From NCBI RefSeq assembly GCF_006228385.1, contig NZ_CP039852.1, forward strand, positions 3,054,001 through 3,118,000: 64,000 nt of DNA, in the 5' to 3' direction. Under the pieces are notes generated by a model. The model made no database searches and was not told the origin of the DNA. It saw only the letters and a program-made list of their open reading frames with translations. This document shows, one piece after another, positions 42,120 to 53,366 of the stretch; position 1 is the first letter of the stretch; each line of letters opens with the position of its first letter. A program made the translations under genes and the position numbers. This stretch comes from Salinimonas iocasae. Its GTDB lineage: Bacteria; Pseudomonadota; Gammaproteobacteria; Enterobacterales; Alteromonadaceae.

Positions 42120-43649
42120 ATGACACAACAAGAGTCAGCGCTGGTGAATGTCGAAAGCCGGGAAGTGAGCAAGGTTGCCGCCCTGGATATAGGTTCCAAC
42201 AGCTTTCATCTGGTAGTGGCCCGCATCAACGCCGGCTCAGTACAAATTCTTCATCGTGTGAAACAGAAGGTCAGATTAGCCAGTGGTCTCAGCGATGATG
42301 GCACATTGAGCGACGAGGCCATTGAGCGCGGACTTGCTACACTGCAGGTAATTGCCGAAAGTCTCAAAGGGTTTGAGCCGGACTCGGTCAGGGTAGTTGC
42401 CACTCATACATTACGGCGCGCCAGGAATGCACGTACTTTTATACGAAAAGCGATGGACGTGTTTCCCTATCCTATCGAGATCATCACCGGCGAGGAAGAA
42501 GCCCGACTTATTTACTCCGGGGTTGCACACACCAGTCACCATGAAGGTCGCCGACTGGTCATTGATATTGGTGGTGGCTCGACGGAGTTTGTTGTGGGTG
42601 AAGCGTTTGACCCTGCTGTATGTGCCAGCCTGCAAATGGGCTGCGTCTCGTTTACAGAACGTTTTTTCAAAGACGGCAGGCTGACGCAAAGTGCATTTAA
42701 TAGAGCCGTGACCGCAGCTCAACAGGAACTGGAAGCAATCCAGACAAGGTTGATCAAACTTGGCTGGGAGGGCTGTATCGGCACATCAGGCACCATTAAA
42801 ACCCTGTACAGTCTGGCACAGCGAGAGCGTACCAATGGCCACGACGTGCCGGTTACCGCCAAAAGCCTAAGGGCTCTGGTTAAAGCGTTTGTTGAAGCCG
42901 GTCACATCGACAACCTTACCATGCCTGAAATCAGTGAAGACCGGCGCAATGTTATTGCGGGCGGGCTGGCTATATTACTTGGTGCGTTCAAGGCGCTGAA
43001 GGTTAAGGGCTTGTACTATTCTTCCGCGGCGCTGCGCGAAGGCGTGCTGTATCAGATGGAAGATGAGCTTCATAATGCTGATATTCGCAGCCGTACTGCC
43101 GCCAGCCTGGCCACACGGTATGATATTGATACCGAGCAGGCCAACATGGTGCTAGGGACGTCCCGGTACCTTTTCGAGCGCTGTGCAAAAGTGTGGAAGT
43201 TAAAACACAAGGATTTTCGAAGCATGCTCAGCTGGGCAGCAACACTGCATGAAGTGGGACTGCAAATTAATTCTCACGGTGTCCAGCGTCATTCGGCCTA
43301 TATTCTGGCTAATGTGGATATGCCGGGCTTTACGCAGGAACAGCAGCAACTTCTGGCAACGCTTGTACGTTTTTACCGAAAAAAAATTAAAACTGCTGAA
43401 ATTCCTGAGTTTAACCAGTATGACGTAAAAAGTGTCCGCCGTCTTATTGGACTGCTCCGTTTATCAACGTTGTTAAATATCAAACGTCAGCAAATGTTCC
43501 TGCCAGAATTTGAGGTAGAGGTGACGAAAACATCGCTGTCACTGGTGTTTCCCGATGACTGGCTTTCACAACGCCCTATTCTTTCTGCCGACCTGGATCA
43601 GGAACAGGCTTATTGGAAAGCCATCGACATGGCCCTGTCAGTACGGTAA
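42120..43649 (+). CDS. ppx: Exopolyphosphatase (Ppx/GppA family)
   Basis: The 509-residue enzyme removes phosphate from the ends of polyphosphate. The actin-like ATPase fold shows KVAALDIGSNSFHLVVARI (phosphate 1 loop), TGEEEARLIYSGV, LVIDIGGGSTEFVVGE (phosphate 2 loop) and GTSGTIKTLYSLA; the C-terminal HD-like domain contains LSWAATLHEVGLQINSHGVQRHSAYIL. It is cotranscribed with ppk. Its last 40 bases overlap the 3' end of the convergent diguanylate cyclase gene. Confidence 0.95.
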   Translation: MTQQESALVNVESREVSKVAALDIGSNSFHLVVARINAGSVQILHRVKQKVRLASGLSDDGTLSDEAIERGLATLQVIAESLKGFEPDSVRVVATHTLRRARNARTFIRKAMDVFPYPIEIITGEEEARLIYSGVAHTSHHEGRRLVIDIGGGSTEFVVGEAFDPAVCASLQMGCVSFTERFFKDGRLTQSAFNRAVTAAQQELEAIQTRLIKLGWEGCIGTSGTIKTLYSLAQRERTNGHDVPVTAKSLRALVKAFVEAGHIDNLTMPEISEDRRNVIAGGLAILLGAFKALKVKGLYYSSAALREGVLYQMEDELHNADIRSRTAASLATRYDIDTEQANMVLGTSRYLFERCAKVWKLKHKDFRSMLSWAATLHEVGLQINSHGVQRHSAYILANVDMPGFTQEQQQLLATLVRFYRKKIKTAEIPEFNQYDVKSVRRLIGLLRLSTLLNIKRQQMFLPEFEVEVTKTSLSLVFPDDWLSQRPILSADLDQEQAYWKAIDMALSVR

Positions 43650-44809
43650 TTCGGGTCAAACACGATAACCTTATCGCGTCCTGATGATTTGGCTTCATAA
43701 AGTGCAGAGTCCGCACGATCAATAGCAGCAAACAGATCGCAATCTCTGGCGACTTCAGCAAGACCGAAGGAAGCCGTCAGCGCTATGGAGTGTGTATCGA
43801 TAATAACCGGTTGTCGGGCAACACTCTGTCTGAGCCTTTCAGCAAGAGCAGAAGCATCTTCAACTGAACAGCCTGGCAGTACGACCAGAAATTCTTCCCC
43901 ACCCCAGCGGATCAGTACATCACTCTCACGGAGTTCCTGCTGCAGATGGTAGGTGAAATGATTAAGGGCCCTGTCGCCGGTCAGATGTCCGTACTGGTCG
44001 TTAATGCTTTTGAAATGGTCAATATCTGTGACAAGTACACATACTTTCTCCCGATGAACCTGCATAGTATCCACAAATGTCGATGCATAATCCTGTAGGA
44101 AGTGGCGATTATGACATTTGGTGAGCGGATCCTGATAAATTTGCTTTCTCAGCCTGACAACCAGCGAGTGAATAACTGATGCAGCAAATCCCAGCATGAC
44201 ATTGAGCATCAAAACTACCACCAGTCCCATCGCCAGTAACATTTGCTGCGCGCCTGATGAAACCACATCAAACAGATAAACAGGAACACTGGTCAGGCAC
44301 ACCAGAATATTTACCAACAATAAATGACACAACACGCGGTCCCCCGGATTCCGGCGGTCCATTGATGTGAGCTTTACCTGTAAAGCCAGTAACTGGGGGA
44401 TAAAAACACTTATCGCCAGCAACACATCAGAAAACCAGAAAGGTATTGCCAGCCAAAACGCCATTACACTGAACACTTGAACGACAACCAGATGGGCAAT
44501 AATCAGTGCCAGGTGGGAAGTGCGTGGCTGTTTTCCGTGTCGTTTGATGATGGTCAGAAAAACCATGTACGCGGCAAGTGTGAAACTGATATTACAACCA
44601 GCAGCATGCAATGCAGGCATGTCCAGAGCGCGCAAACATAGAAAAACAAACCCCAGCCAGAGAAAAAATAAGAACAATCGGGCGTAATACGCGGCGCTGG
44701 CCTTATCTGTCTGGGAAGGCGTAGGCAGGGCATAAGAAAAAACGATACCGATTAGCGCAAATGCGCCCACCATCGCAATAAGTATCGTAATTAAAATGAC
44801 TTCTTCCAC
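43610..44809 (-). CDS. Membrane diguanylate cyclase (GGDEF)
   Basis: The 399-residue protein has seven or eight membrane helices (about residues 5-215) and a cytoplasmic GGDEF domain (about 225-390). The active site is RWGGEEFLVVLPG with DIDHFKSINDQYGHLTGD upstream; an inhibitory I-site RESD stands five residues before GGEEF, so product inhibition is expected. It makes c-di-GMP, which often stimulates EPS synthesis. The N-terminal sensor has no known signature to me. It is convergent with and overlaps the end of ppx. Confidence 0.93.
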   Translation of the reverse strand: MEEVILITILIAMVGAFALIGIVFSYALPTPSQTDKASAAYYARLFLFFLWLGFVFLCLRALDMPALHAAGCNISFTLAAYMVFLTIIKRHGKQPRTSHLALIIAHLVVVQVFSVMAFWLAIPFWFSDVLLAISVFIPQLLALQVKLTSMDRRNPGDRVLCHLLLVNILVCLTSVPVYLFDVVSSGAQQMLLAMGLVVVLMLNVMLGFAASVIHSLVVRLRKQIYQDPLTKCHNRHFLQDYASTFVDTMQVHREKVCVLVTDIDHFKSINDQYGHLTGDRALNHFTYHLQQELRESDVLIRWGGEEFLVVLPGCSVEDASALAERLRQSVARQPVIIDTHSIALTASFGLAEVARDCDLFAAIDRADSALYEAKSSGRDKVIVFDPNYRTDRAMSMAFQ

Positions 44810-45112
44810 ATGACCTCTTCTGCTATCAGCGCTCTTCGCAATACAACGAATTTAAATGCGAATAAACTTACTAATCTTATAGAGTAAAATGAGTGTAGAC
44901 CTCTTTAATTTTTTTAATAATTGTTAATTAGTCGTAGATGACGTGTTCTGCTGACCGGAGGGAAAGCTTCTGAAGTGATATAAAACGCAGTAAGAATGTA
45001 CTGATATGGCAAGTCAGCCAAATGTTGTTGGTGACTGAAAGCAAAACGCCCGATTGTGAGAACCGGGCGTTAAAATTACTCTATTAGCCAAACGGCAATT
45101 AACGGTTTAACG
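44810..45112. other. Intergenic region between aldolase and diguanylate cyclase genes
   Basis: About 300 bases: AT-rich leader of the cyclase gene (44870-44935) and, near the aldolase end, a minus-strand terminator (45041-45071). Nothing else is supported. Confidence 0.5.
45041..45071 (-). terminator. Terminator of the tkt-epd-pgk-aldolase operon
   Basis: The minus strand has AACGCCCG-(11)-CGGGCGTTTTGC: an 8-bp stem followed by TTTT, about 40 bases after the aldolase stop. Confidence 0.8.
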
Positions 45113-46012
45113 TTAACTTCTGGAAGCCTGATAAATCGACTCAATCGCTTCGTCCAGCGATTTCTCAAAATCGTCCTGAGACTGGTTGGCGTTGATACCT
45201 TCTGTCAGCGCGCGGGAGAAACTGGCAATCATGCCTTTATTCTCAGCCAGCTTTTTATTGGCATCTTCACGGCTATAGCCACCCGATAACGCAACCACTT
45301 TAATCACTTTAGGGTGATTTATCAGCGCTTCATAAAAGTTTGCTTCGTTGGGTAATGTCAGCTTCAGCATGACATATTCGCCATCACCCAGTGCATCAAG
45401 CTGCGCCAGAATCTCCTCTTTCAGGATGGCTTCGGCTTGCGCTTTTTCCGCACTGTTAATATCAACTTCCGGCTCGATAATAGGAACAAGCCCTGCCGCG
45501 ATAATTTGGCGGCCTACCTCAAACTGTTGTTTCACAACCTCTTTGATACCTGTCTCGTTACCCAGTTTGATAACTGAGCGCATTTTGGTACCAAAAACAT
45601 TCTGCGCATTGGCTTTTTCTAATAGTGAAACCAGTTCTGGCATCGGCTTCATCGTCTGAACGCCATCTTTTTCGTCATTCAGACCTTTATCGACTTTCAG
45701 AAACGGCACAACCTGCTTTTCTTCCCACAGATAACGTGCGCTGGACTTACCTTCTATCTCACGATCCAACGTATTTTCAAACAGGATAGCACCCAAAACA
45801 CGGTCGCCATTGAATGGCTGGCTAGTGATAATGCGCGTACGCATCTGGTGCACCATGTCGAACATTTCGTTGTCGTTACTATACTGAGACTCTTCAACCC
45901 CATACAGGCGAAGTGCTTTAGGCGTACTACCGCCACTTTGATCCAATGCTGCGATAAAACCATCAGCTGTTTTAATTTTATCCAGCATAGCGTGCTGTGC
46001 TTGTGATGCCAT
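45113..46012 (-). CDS. Class I fructose-bisphosphate aldolase
   Basis: The 299-residue enzyme cleaves fructose 1,6-bisphosphate to triose phosphates through a lysine Schiff base. Landmarks: [16 protein letters not shown] at the N-terminus, [49 protein letters not shown] (Schiff-base lysine) and [17 protein letters not shown]. No zinc ligands of class II enzymes. ATG 46012 is used: AAGGAG lies 8 bases upstream, while GTG 46021 does not fit. Last gene of the four-gene operon. Confidence 0.94.
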   Translation of the reverse strand: MASQAQHAMLDKIKTADGFIAALDQSGGSTPKALRLYGVEESQYSNDNEMFDMVHQMRTRIITSQPFNGDRVLGAILFENTLDREIEGKSSARYLWEEKQVVPFLKVDKGLNDEKDGVQTMKPMPELVSLLEKANAQNVFGTKMRSVIKLGNETGIKEVVKQQFEVGRQIIAAGLVPIIEPEVDINSAEKAQAEAILKEEILAQLDALGDGEYVMLKLTLPNEANFYEALINHPKVIKVVALSGGYSREDANKKLAENKGMIASFSRALTEGINANQSQDDFEKSLDEAIESIYQASRS

Positions 46013-46070
46013 GAGCAACACTCCTTATTGTGACTGCTGTAAAGAGCAGGTGTAGGGTTTATAGTTTTTT

Positions 46071-46094
46071 CCGGCGAACGTCACTGTTCGCCGG
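46071..46094. other. Strong hairpin between pgk and aldolase genes
   Basis: CCGGCGAAC-(6)-GTTCGCCGG is a perfect 9-bp stem without a T run downstream on the coding strand. It may stabilise the pgk mRNA end or be a processing site; termination is unlikely. Confidence 0.5.
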
Positions 46095-46121
46095 ATACAG
46101 AATTCATCTGAACTGTGTTAT

Positions 46122-47297
46122 TTATTGATTTTTTTCTTCTAACACAGCGACCGCCGGTAATGTTTTACCTTCTAAAAATTCCAGAAAGGCGCCACCACCG
46201 GTCGAGATGTACGATATTTTATCAGCGATTTCATATTTATCTACTGCCGCCAGCGTATCGCCACCACCGGCAATTGAGAATGCATCACTTTGCGCAATGG
46301 CTTCTGCGATGCCTTTTGTACCAGCACCAAACTGGTCGAACTCAAAAACGCCAACTGGTCCATTCCAGACAATGGTCCCGGCATTTTTAAGAATAACCTT
46401 TAACGCATCTGTTGATTCAGGACCAATATCGAAAATCATGTCATCGTCAGCTACCTCTGCCACCGTTTTCAGATGGGCCGGTTCGTCTTCAGCAAATTGC
46501 TTTCCAACGACCACATCGGTAGGTACCGGAATATCACCGCCGTTACTTTGCGCGTCGTTTATCAGTGATTTGGCCTCATCAACTAAGTCCACTTCCACCA
46601 GTGACTTGCCAACATTGTGACCATTGGCAGCGATAAACGTGTTGGCGATACCACCACCAACGATGAGCTGGTCAACTTTTTCAGCCAGGGATTTAAGTAC
46701 GGTCAGCTTTGTCGATACTTTCGAGCCGCCGACGATAGCCACCATAGGACGCTTTGGGTTATCCAGCGCCTTGCCAAGCGCATCAAGTTCTGCTGCCAGT
46801 AACGGACCGGCGCAGGCTTTGGGTGCAAATTTTGCCACACCATGCGTAGAGGCCTGCGCTCTGTGTGCAGTACCAAATGCATCCATCACAAAGATGTCAC
46901 ACAATGACGCATATTGTTTGGCCAGCGTTTCGTCGTCTTTTTTCTCACCCTTGTTGAAACGAACATTTTCAAGAATAACCAGTTCACCGGGTTGAATATC
47001 CACGCCGTCCAGATAGTCCGTGACCAGTTTCACCTCAACATCTAAAGCGTCATTAAGATAATCCACTACCGGCTGAAGTGAGAATTCAGACTCAGGCTGA
47101 CCTTCGGTGGGACGCCCAAGATGTGACATCACCATCACTGCTGCACCGGCGTCCAGCGCCTTTTTAATAGTGGGAATTGATGCCTTGATTCTGGCATCCG
47201 AGGTGACCGTGCCGTTTTTCACCGGCACATTGAGATCTTGACGAATTAAAACCCGTTGCCCCTGCAACGAGAAATCCTGCATTGTTGGAATAGCCAT
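46122..47297 (-). CDS. pgk: Phosphoglycerate kinase
   Basis: The 391-residue two-domain enzyme transfers phosphate between 1,3-bisphosphoglycerate and [28 protein letters not shown] and [14 protein letters not shown] form the substrate side; [31 protein letters not shown] and the late [15 protein letters not shown] form the nucleotide side with the glycine-rich loop. It is third in the operon, between epd and the aldolase. Confidence 0.97.
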   Translation of the reverse strand: MAIPTMQDFSLQGQRVLIRQDLNVPVKNGTVTSDARIKASIPTIKKALDAGAAVMVMSHLGRPTEGQPESEFSLQPVVDYLNDALDVEVKLVTDYLDGVDIQPGELVILENVRFNKGEKKDDETLAKQYASLCDIFVMDAFGTAHRAQASTHGVAKFAPKACAGPLLAAELDALGKALDNPKRPMVAIVGGSKVSTKLTVLKSLAEKVDQLIVGGGIANTFIAANGHNVGKSLVEVDLVDEAKSLINDAQSNGGDIPVPTDVVVGKQFAEDEPAHLKTVAEVADDDMIFDIGPESTDALKVILKNAGTIVWNGPVGVFEFDQFGAGTKGIAEAIAQSDAFSIAGGGDTLAAVDKYEIADKISYISTGGGAFLEFLEGKTLPAVAVLEEKNQ

Positions 47298-47352
47298 AAC
47301 GTCTCCCTAATAGCGTTAGAATACTGCGGTATAAATCGCAGCAAACAAAAAG

Positions 47353-48372
47353 TTATCCTGCACTGCCTGCATGATACATTGCCTGTGCAGTATCGATCAT
47401 GCGGTTAGCAAATCCCCACTCGTTGTCGCACCAAATTAACGTCTTGGTTAATTGTCCATGACTCACGCGGGTTTGCGTTCCATCGACGATGCAAGAGTGG
47501 GGGTCGTGATTAAAATCTACTGAAACCAGGGGTTCTTCGGTGTAATCCAAAATTCCCGACAGACGACCCTGTCTGGCTTTTCTAAATACCGAATTAACCT
47601 CATCAATGCACACATTCTGCGCCAGCGTCACGCTCAAATCCATCGCCGTCACATTGATAGTGGGCACACGAACAGCTATCGCTTCGAATTTGCCGGCAAA
47701 CTTAGGCAGGATACGTTCAATCCCACGAGCCAGACGCGTATCTACCGGAATAATCGACTGGCTGGCTGCACGTGTTCTGCGCAAATCATCATGATAGGCA
47801 TCAATGACCATCTGGTCGTGCATTGAGGAATGGATGGTTGTGATTGTGCCGCTTTGTACACCAAAATGTTTATCCAGAACCTGAATGACCGGCACGATAC
47901 AATTGGTGGTACATGAACCGTTAGATACCAGACGATGCTCTGGTAATAACGTGTCTTCGTTGCTGCCAAAGATAATGGTGTTATCTAAATCGTTACTGCC
48001 GGGTTGGGAAAAAAGCACCTTACCCGCGCCCGCATCAAGATGTTTTTGTCCGGCCTCTCGATCGGAGTAAATGCCCGTGCATTCAAGCACGATATCAACA
48101 GCAAGCTCCTTCCAGGGCAGACTTTCAATATCCTGACAGGCGGTCAGCGCAATGCTGTCGCCTGCAACCTGCAGTGTCGTGTTTTTTAATGCTACATCAA
48201 AAGGAAACCGCCCGTGGGCGGTATCATATTTTAACAGATGGGCCACGCCTTCTGGCTTGGCAACCTCGTTAATAGCGACAACACGAATGTGCTGGTTGCG
48301 CCCTGTTTCATACAGGGCACGCAGCACATTTCGTCCTATCCGGCCAAAGCCGTTTATGGCAACTCTTACCAT
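47353..48372 (-). CDS. epd: Erythrose-4-phosphate dehydrogenase
   Basis: The 339-residue member of the GAPDH superfamily has NAD-binding [17 protein letters not shown] and the catalytic Cys in [15 protein letters not shown] call it Epd and not glycolytic GapA because the substrate region reads [20 protein letters not shown] followed by [22 protein letters not shown], as in E. coli Epd, and because it sits between tkt and pgk. It oxidises erythrose 4-phosphate in pyridoxal phosphate synthesis; some GAPDH activity is possible. Confidence 0.93.
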   Translation of the reverse strand: MVRVAINGFGRIGRNVLRALYETGRNQHIRVVAINEVAKPEGVAHLLKYDTAHGRFPFDVALKNTTLQVAGDSIALTACQDIESLPWKELAVDIVLECTGIYSDREAGQKHLDAGAGKVLFSQPGSNDLDNTIIFGSNEDTLLPEHRLVSNGSCTTNCIVPVIQVLDKHFGVQSGTITTIHSSMHDQMVIDAYHDDLRRTRAASQSIIPVDTRLARGIERILPKFAGKFEAIAVRVPTINVTAMDLSVTLAQNVCIDEVNSVFRKARQGRLSGILDYTEEPLVSVDFNHDPHSCIVDGTQTRVSHGQLTKTLIWCDNEWGFANRMIDTAQAMYHAGSAG

Positions 48373-48384
48373 TAAGCGCCAGAC

Positions 48385-50379
48385 CTACAGCAGAGATTTC
48401 GCAGCATCAACCACTGCATCAGTCGTAATATTAAAGTGAGCAAACAAATCGCCGGCTGGTGCAGATTCGCCAAACGAATCCATACCCACGATCGCACCGT
48501 TATAGCCCACATATTTGTACCAGCTGTCTTTTGACAAGGCTTCGACTGCAACCCGGCGGCTGACGCTGGCCGGTAATACGCTTTCGCGGTATTCAGCAGG
48601 CTGACTGTCAAAAACATCAGTAGAAGGCATTGATACAACACGTGCCTTTGTGCCCTGCTCCGCTAATGCCTGCGCGGCCTCAATTGCCAATTGTACTTCA
48701 GACCCTGAACCTATCAGAATAACGTCAGGTGTGCCTTCACAATCTTTTAGTATGTAGCCGCCTTTCTCGATTAGCTTGACCTGCTCAGCAGAACGCTCCT
48801 GTTGAGGCACGCCCTGACGAGTGAAGACAAGTGTCGTCGGACCATCTTCGCGCAATATCGCCTGCTTCCAGGCAACGGCCGATTCGACCTGATCACATGG
48901 ACGCCAGTTATCCAGATTCGGCGTTGAACGTAACGCTACCATTTGCTCTACAGGCTGGTGTGTAGGGCCATCTTCGCCCAGTCCGATAGAATCGTGGGTA
49001 TAAACAAAAATTGCCGGAGACTTCATCAGCGCTGCCATTCTCACGGCATTACGGGCATATTCCATAAACATAAGGAACGTTGCGCCGTAAGCTTTGAAAC
49101 CGCCATGAAGACTAATTCCATTCATCATCGCTGACATTGCGAATTCGCGCACCCCGTAATAGATGTAGTTTCCGCTGGCATCAGCGGTTTCAACACCTTT
49201 ACTATCGTCCCATAAGGTCAGATTCGATGCTGCTAAATCTGCTGAGCCACCCAGTAGTTCAGGAAGCACTGGACCGTAAGCATTCAGCGTTGCCTGAGAA
49301 GCCTTACGGGTTGCTACAGTTTCAGGGTTAGCCTGAAGCTTCGCAATATATTCATCAGCAACCGCAACAAAGTTTTCCGGGGCTTTATTGGCAACCCGAC
49401 GCTCGAACTCGGCTGCCAGTTCAGGATAGGCCTTTTTATACTCAGCAAATGCTGATTCCCAGTCAGACTGTGCTTTTTGCCCACGCTCTTTGGCATCCCA
49501 CTCAGCGTAAACATCTGAAGGTACTTCAAAGGCAGGAGCTGTCCATCCAAGTTCCTGACGGGTCAGTTCAATTTCATCCTCACCCAGCGCTGCGCCGTGA
49601 GAGCTTTCTTTGCCTTGTTTATTCGGTGAGCCAAACCCAATGATGGTTTTGCAGATAATCAGTGTAGGCTGGGTAGTATTGGCCTGCGCCTGTTCAATCG
49701 CTTTTCTGATCTGGTCAGCGTCATGTCCATCAACATGCTCAATAACCTGCCAGTTATAGGATTTAAAGCGGGCGGCGGTATCATCGGTAAACCATCCCTC
49801 AACCTCACCATCAATTGAAATGCCGTTGTCATCGTAAAACGCAATCAGTTTACCCAGACCCAGTGTACCGGCCAGTGAACAGCTTTCATGGGAAATACCT
49901 TCCATCAGGCAGCCATCGCCTAAAAAGGTGTAAGTATGGTGATCAACAATCGCGTGATTGTCGCGGTTAAACTGAGCCGCCAGCACTTTTTCTGCCAGCG
50001 CCATACCCACAGCATTACTCAGCCCCTGGCCCAGCGGCCCGGTAGTAGTTTCAACACCCGGCGTATAGCCATATTCAGGGTGACCCGGTGTTTTGGAATG
50101 CAATTGACGGAAATTTTTCAATTCTTCGATAGGCAGATCATAGCCGGTAAGGTGCAGTAGCGAATACAGCAGCATTGAGCCATGACCATTAGATAGCACA
50201 AACCGATCGCGGTTTGCCCATTCAGGATTAGTAGGATTGTGCGACATGTAATCACACCACAGAACCTGCGCAATATCGGCCATTCCCATAGGCGCACCGG
50301 GGTGGCCTGATTTAGCTTTTTGTACCGCGTCCATACTTAACGCACGAACAGCATTGGCGAGTTCTCGACGAGTGGGCAT
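48385..50379 (-). CDS. tkt: Transketolase
   Basis: The 664-residue thiamine diphosphate enzyme exchanges two-carbon units in the pentose phosphate pathway. It starts [50 protein letters not shown] is the ThDP/metal motif, [19 protein letters not shown] the middle, and [18 protein letters not shown] a later landmark. The start at 50379 follows AGGAGATAAC and is 12 codons inside the longest frame. First gene of the operon tkt-epd-pgk-aldolase. Confidence 0.97.
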   Translation of the reverse strand: MPTRRELANAVRALSMDAVQKAKSGHPGAPMGMADIAQVLWCDYMSHNPTNPEWANRDRFVLSNGHGSMLLYSLLHLTGYDLPIEELKNFRQLHSKTPGHPEYGYTPGVETTTGPLGQGLSNAVGMALAEKVLAAQFNRDNHAIVDHHTYTFLGDGCLMEGISHESCSLAGTLGLGKLIAFYDDNGISIDGEVEGWFTDDTAARFKSYNWQVIEHVDGHDADQIRKAIEQAQANTTQPTLIICKTIIGFGSPNKQGKESSHGAALGEDEIELTRQELGWTAPAFEVPSDVYAEWDAKERGQKAQSDWESAFAEYKKAYPELAAEFERRVANKAPENFVAVADEYIAKLQANPETVATRKASQATLNAYGPVLPELLGGSADLAASNLTLWDDSKGVETADASGNYIYYGVREFAMSAMMNGISLHGGFKAYGATFLMFMEYARNAVRMAALMKSPAIFVYTHDSIGLGEDGPTHQPVEQMVALRSTPNLDNWRPCDQVESAVAWKQAILREDGPTTLVFTRQGVPQQERSAEQVKLIEKGGYILKDCEGTPDVILIGSGSEVQLAIEAAQALAEQGTKARVVSMPSTDVFDSQPAEYRESVLPASVSRRVAVEALSKDSWYKYVGYNGAIVGMDSFGESAPAGDLFAHFNITTDAVVDAAKSLL

Positions 50380-50683
50380 GTTATCTCCTGGTTTTGTTCC
50401 TACGGACCAAAACATACGTAAGCAGTATTTTTTAGCTCACAGTAATGTTGTGACCGCTGTTTTAACAGTAAAACTATTTTTACCTAACCACCTGCCCACT
50501 GCAATGTGTTTCGTAAAGGCAGGCGGCTTTATGCAAATTTGATAAGCGATTGAATAAAAAACATCACAGATGTCAACCAAACGTAACAAATGGACTTTTA
50601 GACGTCCAGAAGTAGAGACTGGTAATTTTTATTGATTCGCGTACAATTCACACCTTTAAAGTGTCACATTTTACGGAGACGTT
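50380..50683. other. Divergent intergenic region tkt/metK
   Basis: About 300 bases with the MetJ-type box array (50592-50623) on the metK side. I saw no SAM riboswitch fold. The tkt promoter is not obvious. Confidence 0.5.
50592..50623 (+). promoter_or_regulatory. MetJ-type met boxes before metK
   Basis: Consecutive 8-base units GGACTTTT, AGACGTCC, AGAAGTAG and AGACTGGT resemble the met box AGACGTCT; the second unit matches 7 of 8. The array lies about 60-90 bases before the metK start and would allow repression by MetJ with S-adenosylmethionine. Confidence 0.65.
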
Positions 50684-51829
50684 ATGGCAACGCAGTTATT
50701 TACCTCCGAATCGGTCTCAGAAGGCCACCCGGATAAAATTGCAGATCAAATCTCTGATGCCGTTCTTGATGCAATTCTCGACCAGGACCCCCGCGCACGG
50801 GTTGCCTGTGAAACCTATGTAAAAACCGGCATGGTACTGGTTGGTGGAGAAATTACTACCTCAGCCTGGGTCGATATTGAAGAACTGACCCGTCAGACAG
50901 TCAAGGATATTGGCTATACCCATTCTGATATGGGCTTTGATGCTGATTCATGCGCTATCTTAAACGCGATTGGAAAGCAATCTCCGGATATCAATCAGGG
51001 TGTTGATCGCGCTGCGCCGGAAGAACAGGGTGCCGGCGACCAGGGGTTGATGTTCGGCTATGCCAGTAACGAAACTGACGTACTTATGCCCGCCCCCATT
51101 ACCTATGCTCACCGTCTGGTCCAAAAGCAGGCTGAAGTGCGTAAGTCAGGCAAGCTCGATTTTCTGCGTCCTGATGCGAAAAGCCAGGTGACATTTGTCT
51201 ATGAAAACAATCAGCCTGTGGGCGTTGACGCCGTGGTCTTATCAACCCAGCATTGCGATAGCGTGTCCACCGAACAGGTTCGCGAAGCGGTAATGGAAGA
51301 AATCATTAAACCGGTTCTGCCGGAACAGTGGCTTACCAACCGCACGCGTTTTCACATTAATCCAACCGGGCGTTTTGTGATTGGCGGGCCGATGGGTGAC
51401 TGTGGCCTGACGGGACGTAAAATTATTGTCGATACTTATGGCGGTATGGCGCGTCACGGTGGCGGCGCATTCTCGGGTAAAGATCCGTCAAAAGTCGATC
51501 GCTCTGCTGCCTATGCCGGTCGATATGTGGCCAAGAATATTGTGGCCGCCGGGTTAGCCGATCGCTGCGAGATTCAAATTTCTTACGCAATTGGGGTAGC
51601 AGAACCTACATCCATTAGTATCGAGACATTCGGTACGGGTAAAGTGGATGAGCAAACGCTTGTAGCACTGGTGCGCGAGCATTTTGACCTGCGCCCTTAT
51701 GGCCTGATAAAAATGCTGGATCTGGAACGGCCAATTTTCCGCCAGACCGCAGCTTATGGTCACTTCGGCCGGGATGCCTTTCCGTGGGAAAATACGGATA
51801 AAGCAGCGTCTTTAAAAGCTGCACTTTAA
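50684..51829 (+). CDS. metK: S-adenosylmethionine synthetase
   Basis: The 381-residue enzyme makes S-adenosylmethionine from methionine and ATP. Conserved stretches: [19 protein letters not shown] at the N-terminus, [12 protein letters not shown] (ATP/methionine loop), [21 protein letters not shown] and [19 protein letters not shown] (phosphate-binding). Length is standard. CGGAG precedes the ATG. It ends in a good terminator; met boxes lie upstream. Confidence 0.98.
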   Translation: MATQLFTSESVSEGHPDKIADQISDAVLDAILDQDPRARVACETYVKTGMVLVGGEITTSAWVDIEELTRQTVKDIGYTHSDMGFDADSCAILNAIGKQSPDINQGVDRAAPEEQGAGDQGLMFGYASNETDVLMPAPITYAHRLVQKQAEVRKSGKLDFLRPDAKSQVTFVYENNQPVGVDAVVLSTQHCDSVSTEQVREAVMEEIIKPVLPEQWLTNRTRFHINPTGRFVIGGPMGDCGLTGRKIIVDTYGGMARHGGGAFSGKDPSKVDRSAAYAGRYVAKNIVAAGLADRCEIQISYAIGVAEPTSISIETFGTGKVDEQTLVALVREHFDLRPYGLIKMLDLERPIFRQTAAYGHFGRDAFPWENTDKAASLKAAL

Positions 51830-51838
51830 TAATCAGAT

Positions 51839-51869
51839 ACCGGTTCTGTCATCAGAGCCGGTTTTTTTA
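51839..51869 (+). terminator. Terminator after metK
   Basis: ACCGGTTCTG-(4)-CAGAGCCGGT runs into TTTTTTTAT, 10 bases after the stop. Confidence 0.92.
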
Positions 51870-52111
51870 TATACACATCAGATACCTTATCTTCTTCTAC
51901 CCCATCGCCCGTTGTCACTGCATTGTTCAATTGTTAAACTTCCAATCGTTGAAAAAACGATCACTTTAAGAATTTTTAACGTAGGAAAAATGTACTAAAT
52001 GATAAAAATATATACCGCCACTTCCTCGCGAATCTGGGGTATCGCATTATTATAAAAAGACACACCGCGTTCAGCGGTCAGGGCACTTACTCAACGTTCG
52101 GATGTCGCTTT

Positions 52112-52612
52112 ATGAAAGGTAAATATCTTTTATATGCTCTTGCAGGCGCTTTAAGTACATCGGCTTTTGCTGAAGATGGTTTTAATTTCAAACCAATATC
52201 TTCGCAGGTAGATATTGTTAAACAGGAATACCAGGCAGATGTATTTTACAAAAATTATCGCTTACCGAACTGGTCGTTTGGCCTGAAGTATGAGCGCGAA
52301 ATGCCTTATCACCCATTATGGATCGATGCGATCGAAACTTACCGCCCGGTAGACTCAATCAGACTGCTGGCAAGACGTGCGCTGCCTACCGCAAATTCAC
52401 AGCGCGTTTTCGCTGCATTGCAAACCAGTAATAATCAAAATTATCAGTCAGTCCAGCAAGTGTATATACCTGAGAACGCGGGTGTCGCGGCTAGCCTGGG
52501 CTGGGAACTTGGTGATGCCAGCCGTTTCAATATGGCGGTTGAATATGAATATCGCGCAGTGGGCGAGCTGGATATTTCAAGTATCGAGCTGGGCGTTAAG
52601 TACCACTTTTAA
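52112..52612 (+). CDS. Small outer-membrane beta-barrel-like protein
   Basis: The 166-residue exported protein has signal peptide MKGKYLLYALAGALSTSAFA and alternating strands (YRLPNWSFGLKYERE, FNMAVEYEYRAVGEL, ISSIELGVKYHF) ending in aromatic Phe, the usual outer-membrane signal. Eight strands at most. I do not recognise the family. It stands alone, with about 240 bases of leader and no strong ribosome site. Confidence 0.65.
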   Translation: MKGKYLLYALAGALSTSAFAEDGFNFKPISSQVDIVKQEYQADVFYKNYRLPNWSFGLKYEREMPYHPLWIDAIETYRPVDSIRLLARRALPTANSQRVFAALQTSNNQNYQSVQQVYIPENAGVAASLGWELGDASRFNMAVEYEYRAVGELDISSIELGVKYHF

Positions 52613-52635
52613 ACTGAAGCGTAATGTCAAATTTG

Positions 52636-53334
52636 CTACACAGAGGTTAAGTGTCTGACAATCGCTTCCACATGAATATCCGTAGTATCAAATAGCGTGA
52701 ATGGCACATCGCTTTGTTCAATAAGCAATCCAATTTCAGTACACCCTAAAATGAATCCGGTCACTCCCGTTGCGGCCAAACTCTCCATAATAGCAATAAA
52801 CCGATTTTTGGCCGTTGAAGTAACCTTTCCCTGGCAAAGTTCATCATAAATAATCGTGTGGATGTCCTCACGCTCGTTTTGTGCCGGGACAGAAACTGTC
52901 AGACCGCTTTCGTGTAAGGCGCCCTTATAAAAATCTGCTTCCATAGTGAAACGCGTGCCCAACAGCCCAACATGTTGATGCTTTTCCCGAAGGCACGTAT
53001 TGGCGGTATTAGAAACAAGATTAATAAGCGGAACGGAAATAGCAGCGTTAACGGCGGGTGCGCAGCGGTGCATAGTATTAGTCGCAATGGCGATAGCCGT
53101 TGCACCTGATGCCTCAAGCCGGCGGGCTGTGTCTGCCATCAGATTATCAAGTTTGTCCCACTGCCCGCTATGCTGCCACTGACAAACGGTGGCAAAATCA
53201 AGACTGTGGATGAGCAAGTCAGCACTGTGCATTCCACCCAACCGAGAAGCAACTCTCTCATTGGCTTTTTTGTAATAAACCGAGGTGGACTCCCAGCTCA
53301 TTCCACCAATAATGCCCACACACTGTTGTTTCAT
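52636..53334 (-). CDS. Aspartate/glutamate racemase family protein (YgeA-like)
   Basis: The 232-residue cofactor-independent racemase has CVGIIGGMSWESTSVYYKKANE at the N-terminus, IAIATNTMHRCAPAV, where broad-specificity racemases such as YgeA carry Thr in place of the first catalytic Cys, and LGCTEIGLLIEQ with the second Cys. Known relatives interconvert D- and L-amino acids such as homoserine. Specificity is unknown. It is 33 bases downstream of the exonuclease gene on the same strand. Confidence 0.85.
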   Translation of the reverse strand: MKQQCVGIIGGMSWESTSVYYKKANERVASRLGGMHSADLLIHSLDFATVCQWQHSGQWDKLDNLMADTARRLEASGATAIAIATNTMHRCAPAVNAAISVPLINLVSNTANTCLREKHQHVGLLGTRFTMEADFYKGALHESGLTVSVPAQNEREDIHTIIYDELCQGKVTSTAKNRFIAIMESLAATGVTGFILGCTEIGLLIEQSDVPFTLFDTTDIHVEAIVRHLTSV

Positions 53335-53366
53335 GCTTTCACTGCCAACTTTTTTAAAATGTTGGG

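Noticed and set aside
46071..46094. Hairpin after pgk as a terminator.
   Set aside because: No T run follows on the minus strand (it is followed by A residues), and the aldolase gene lies in the same operon.
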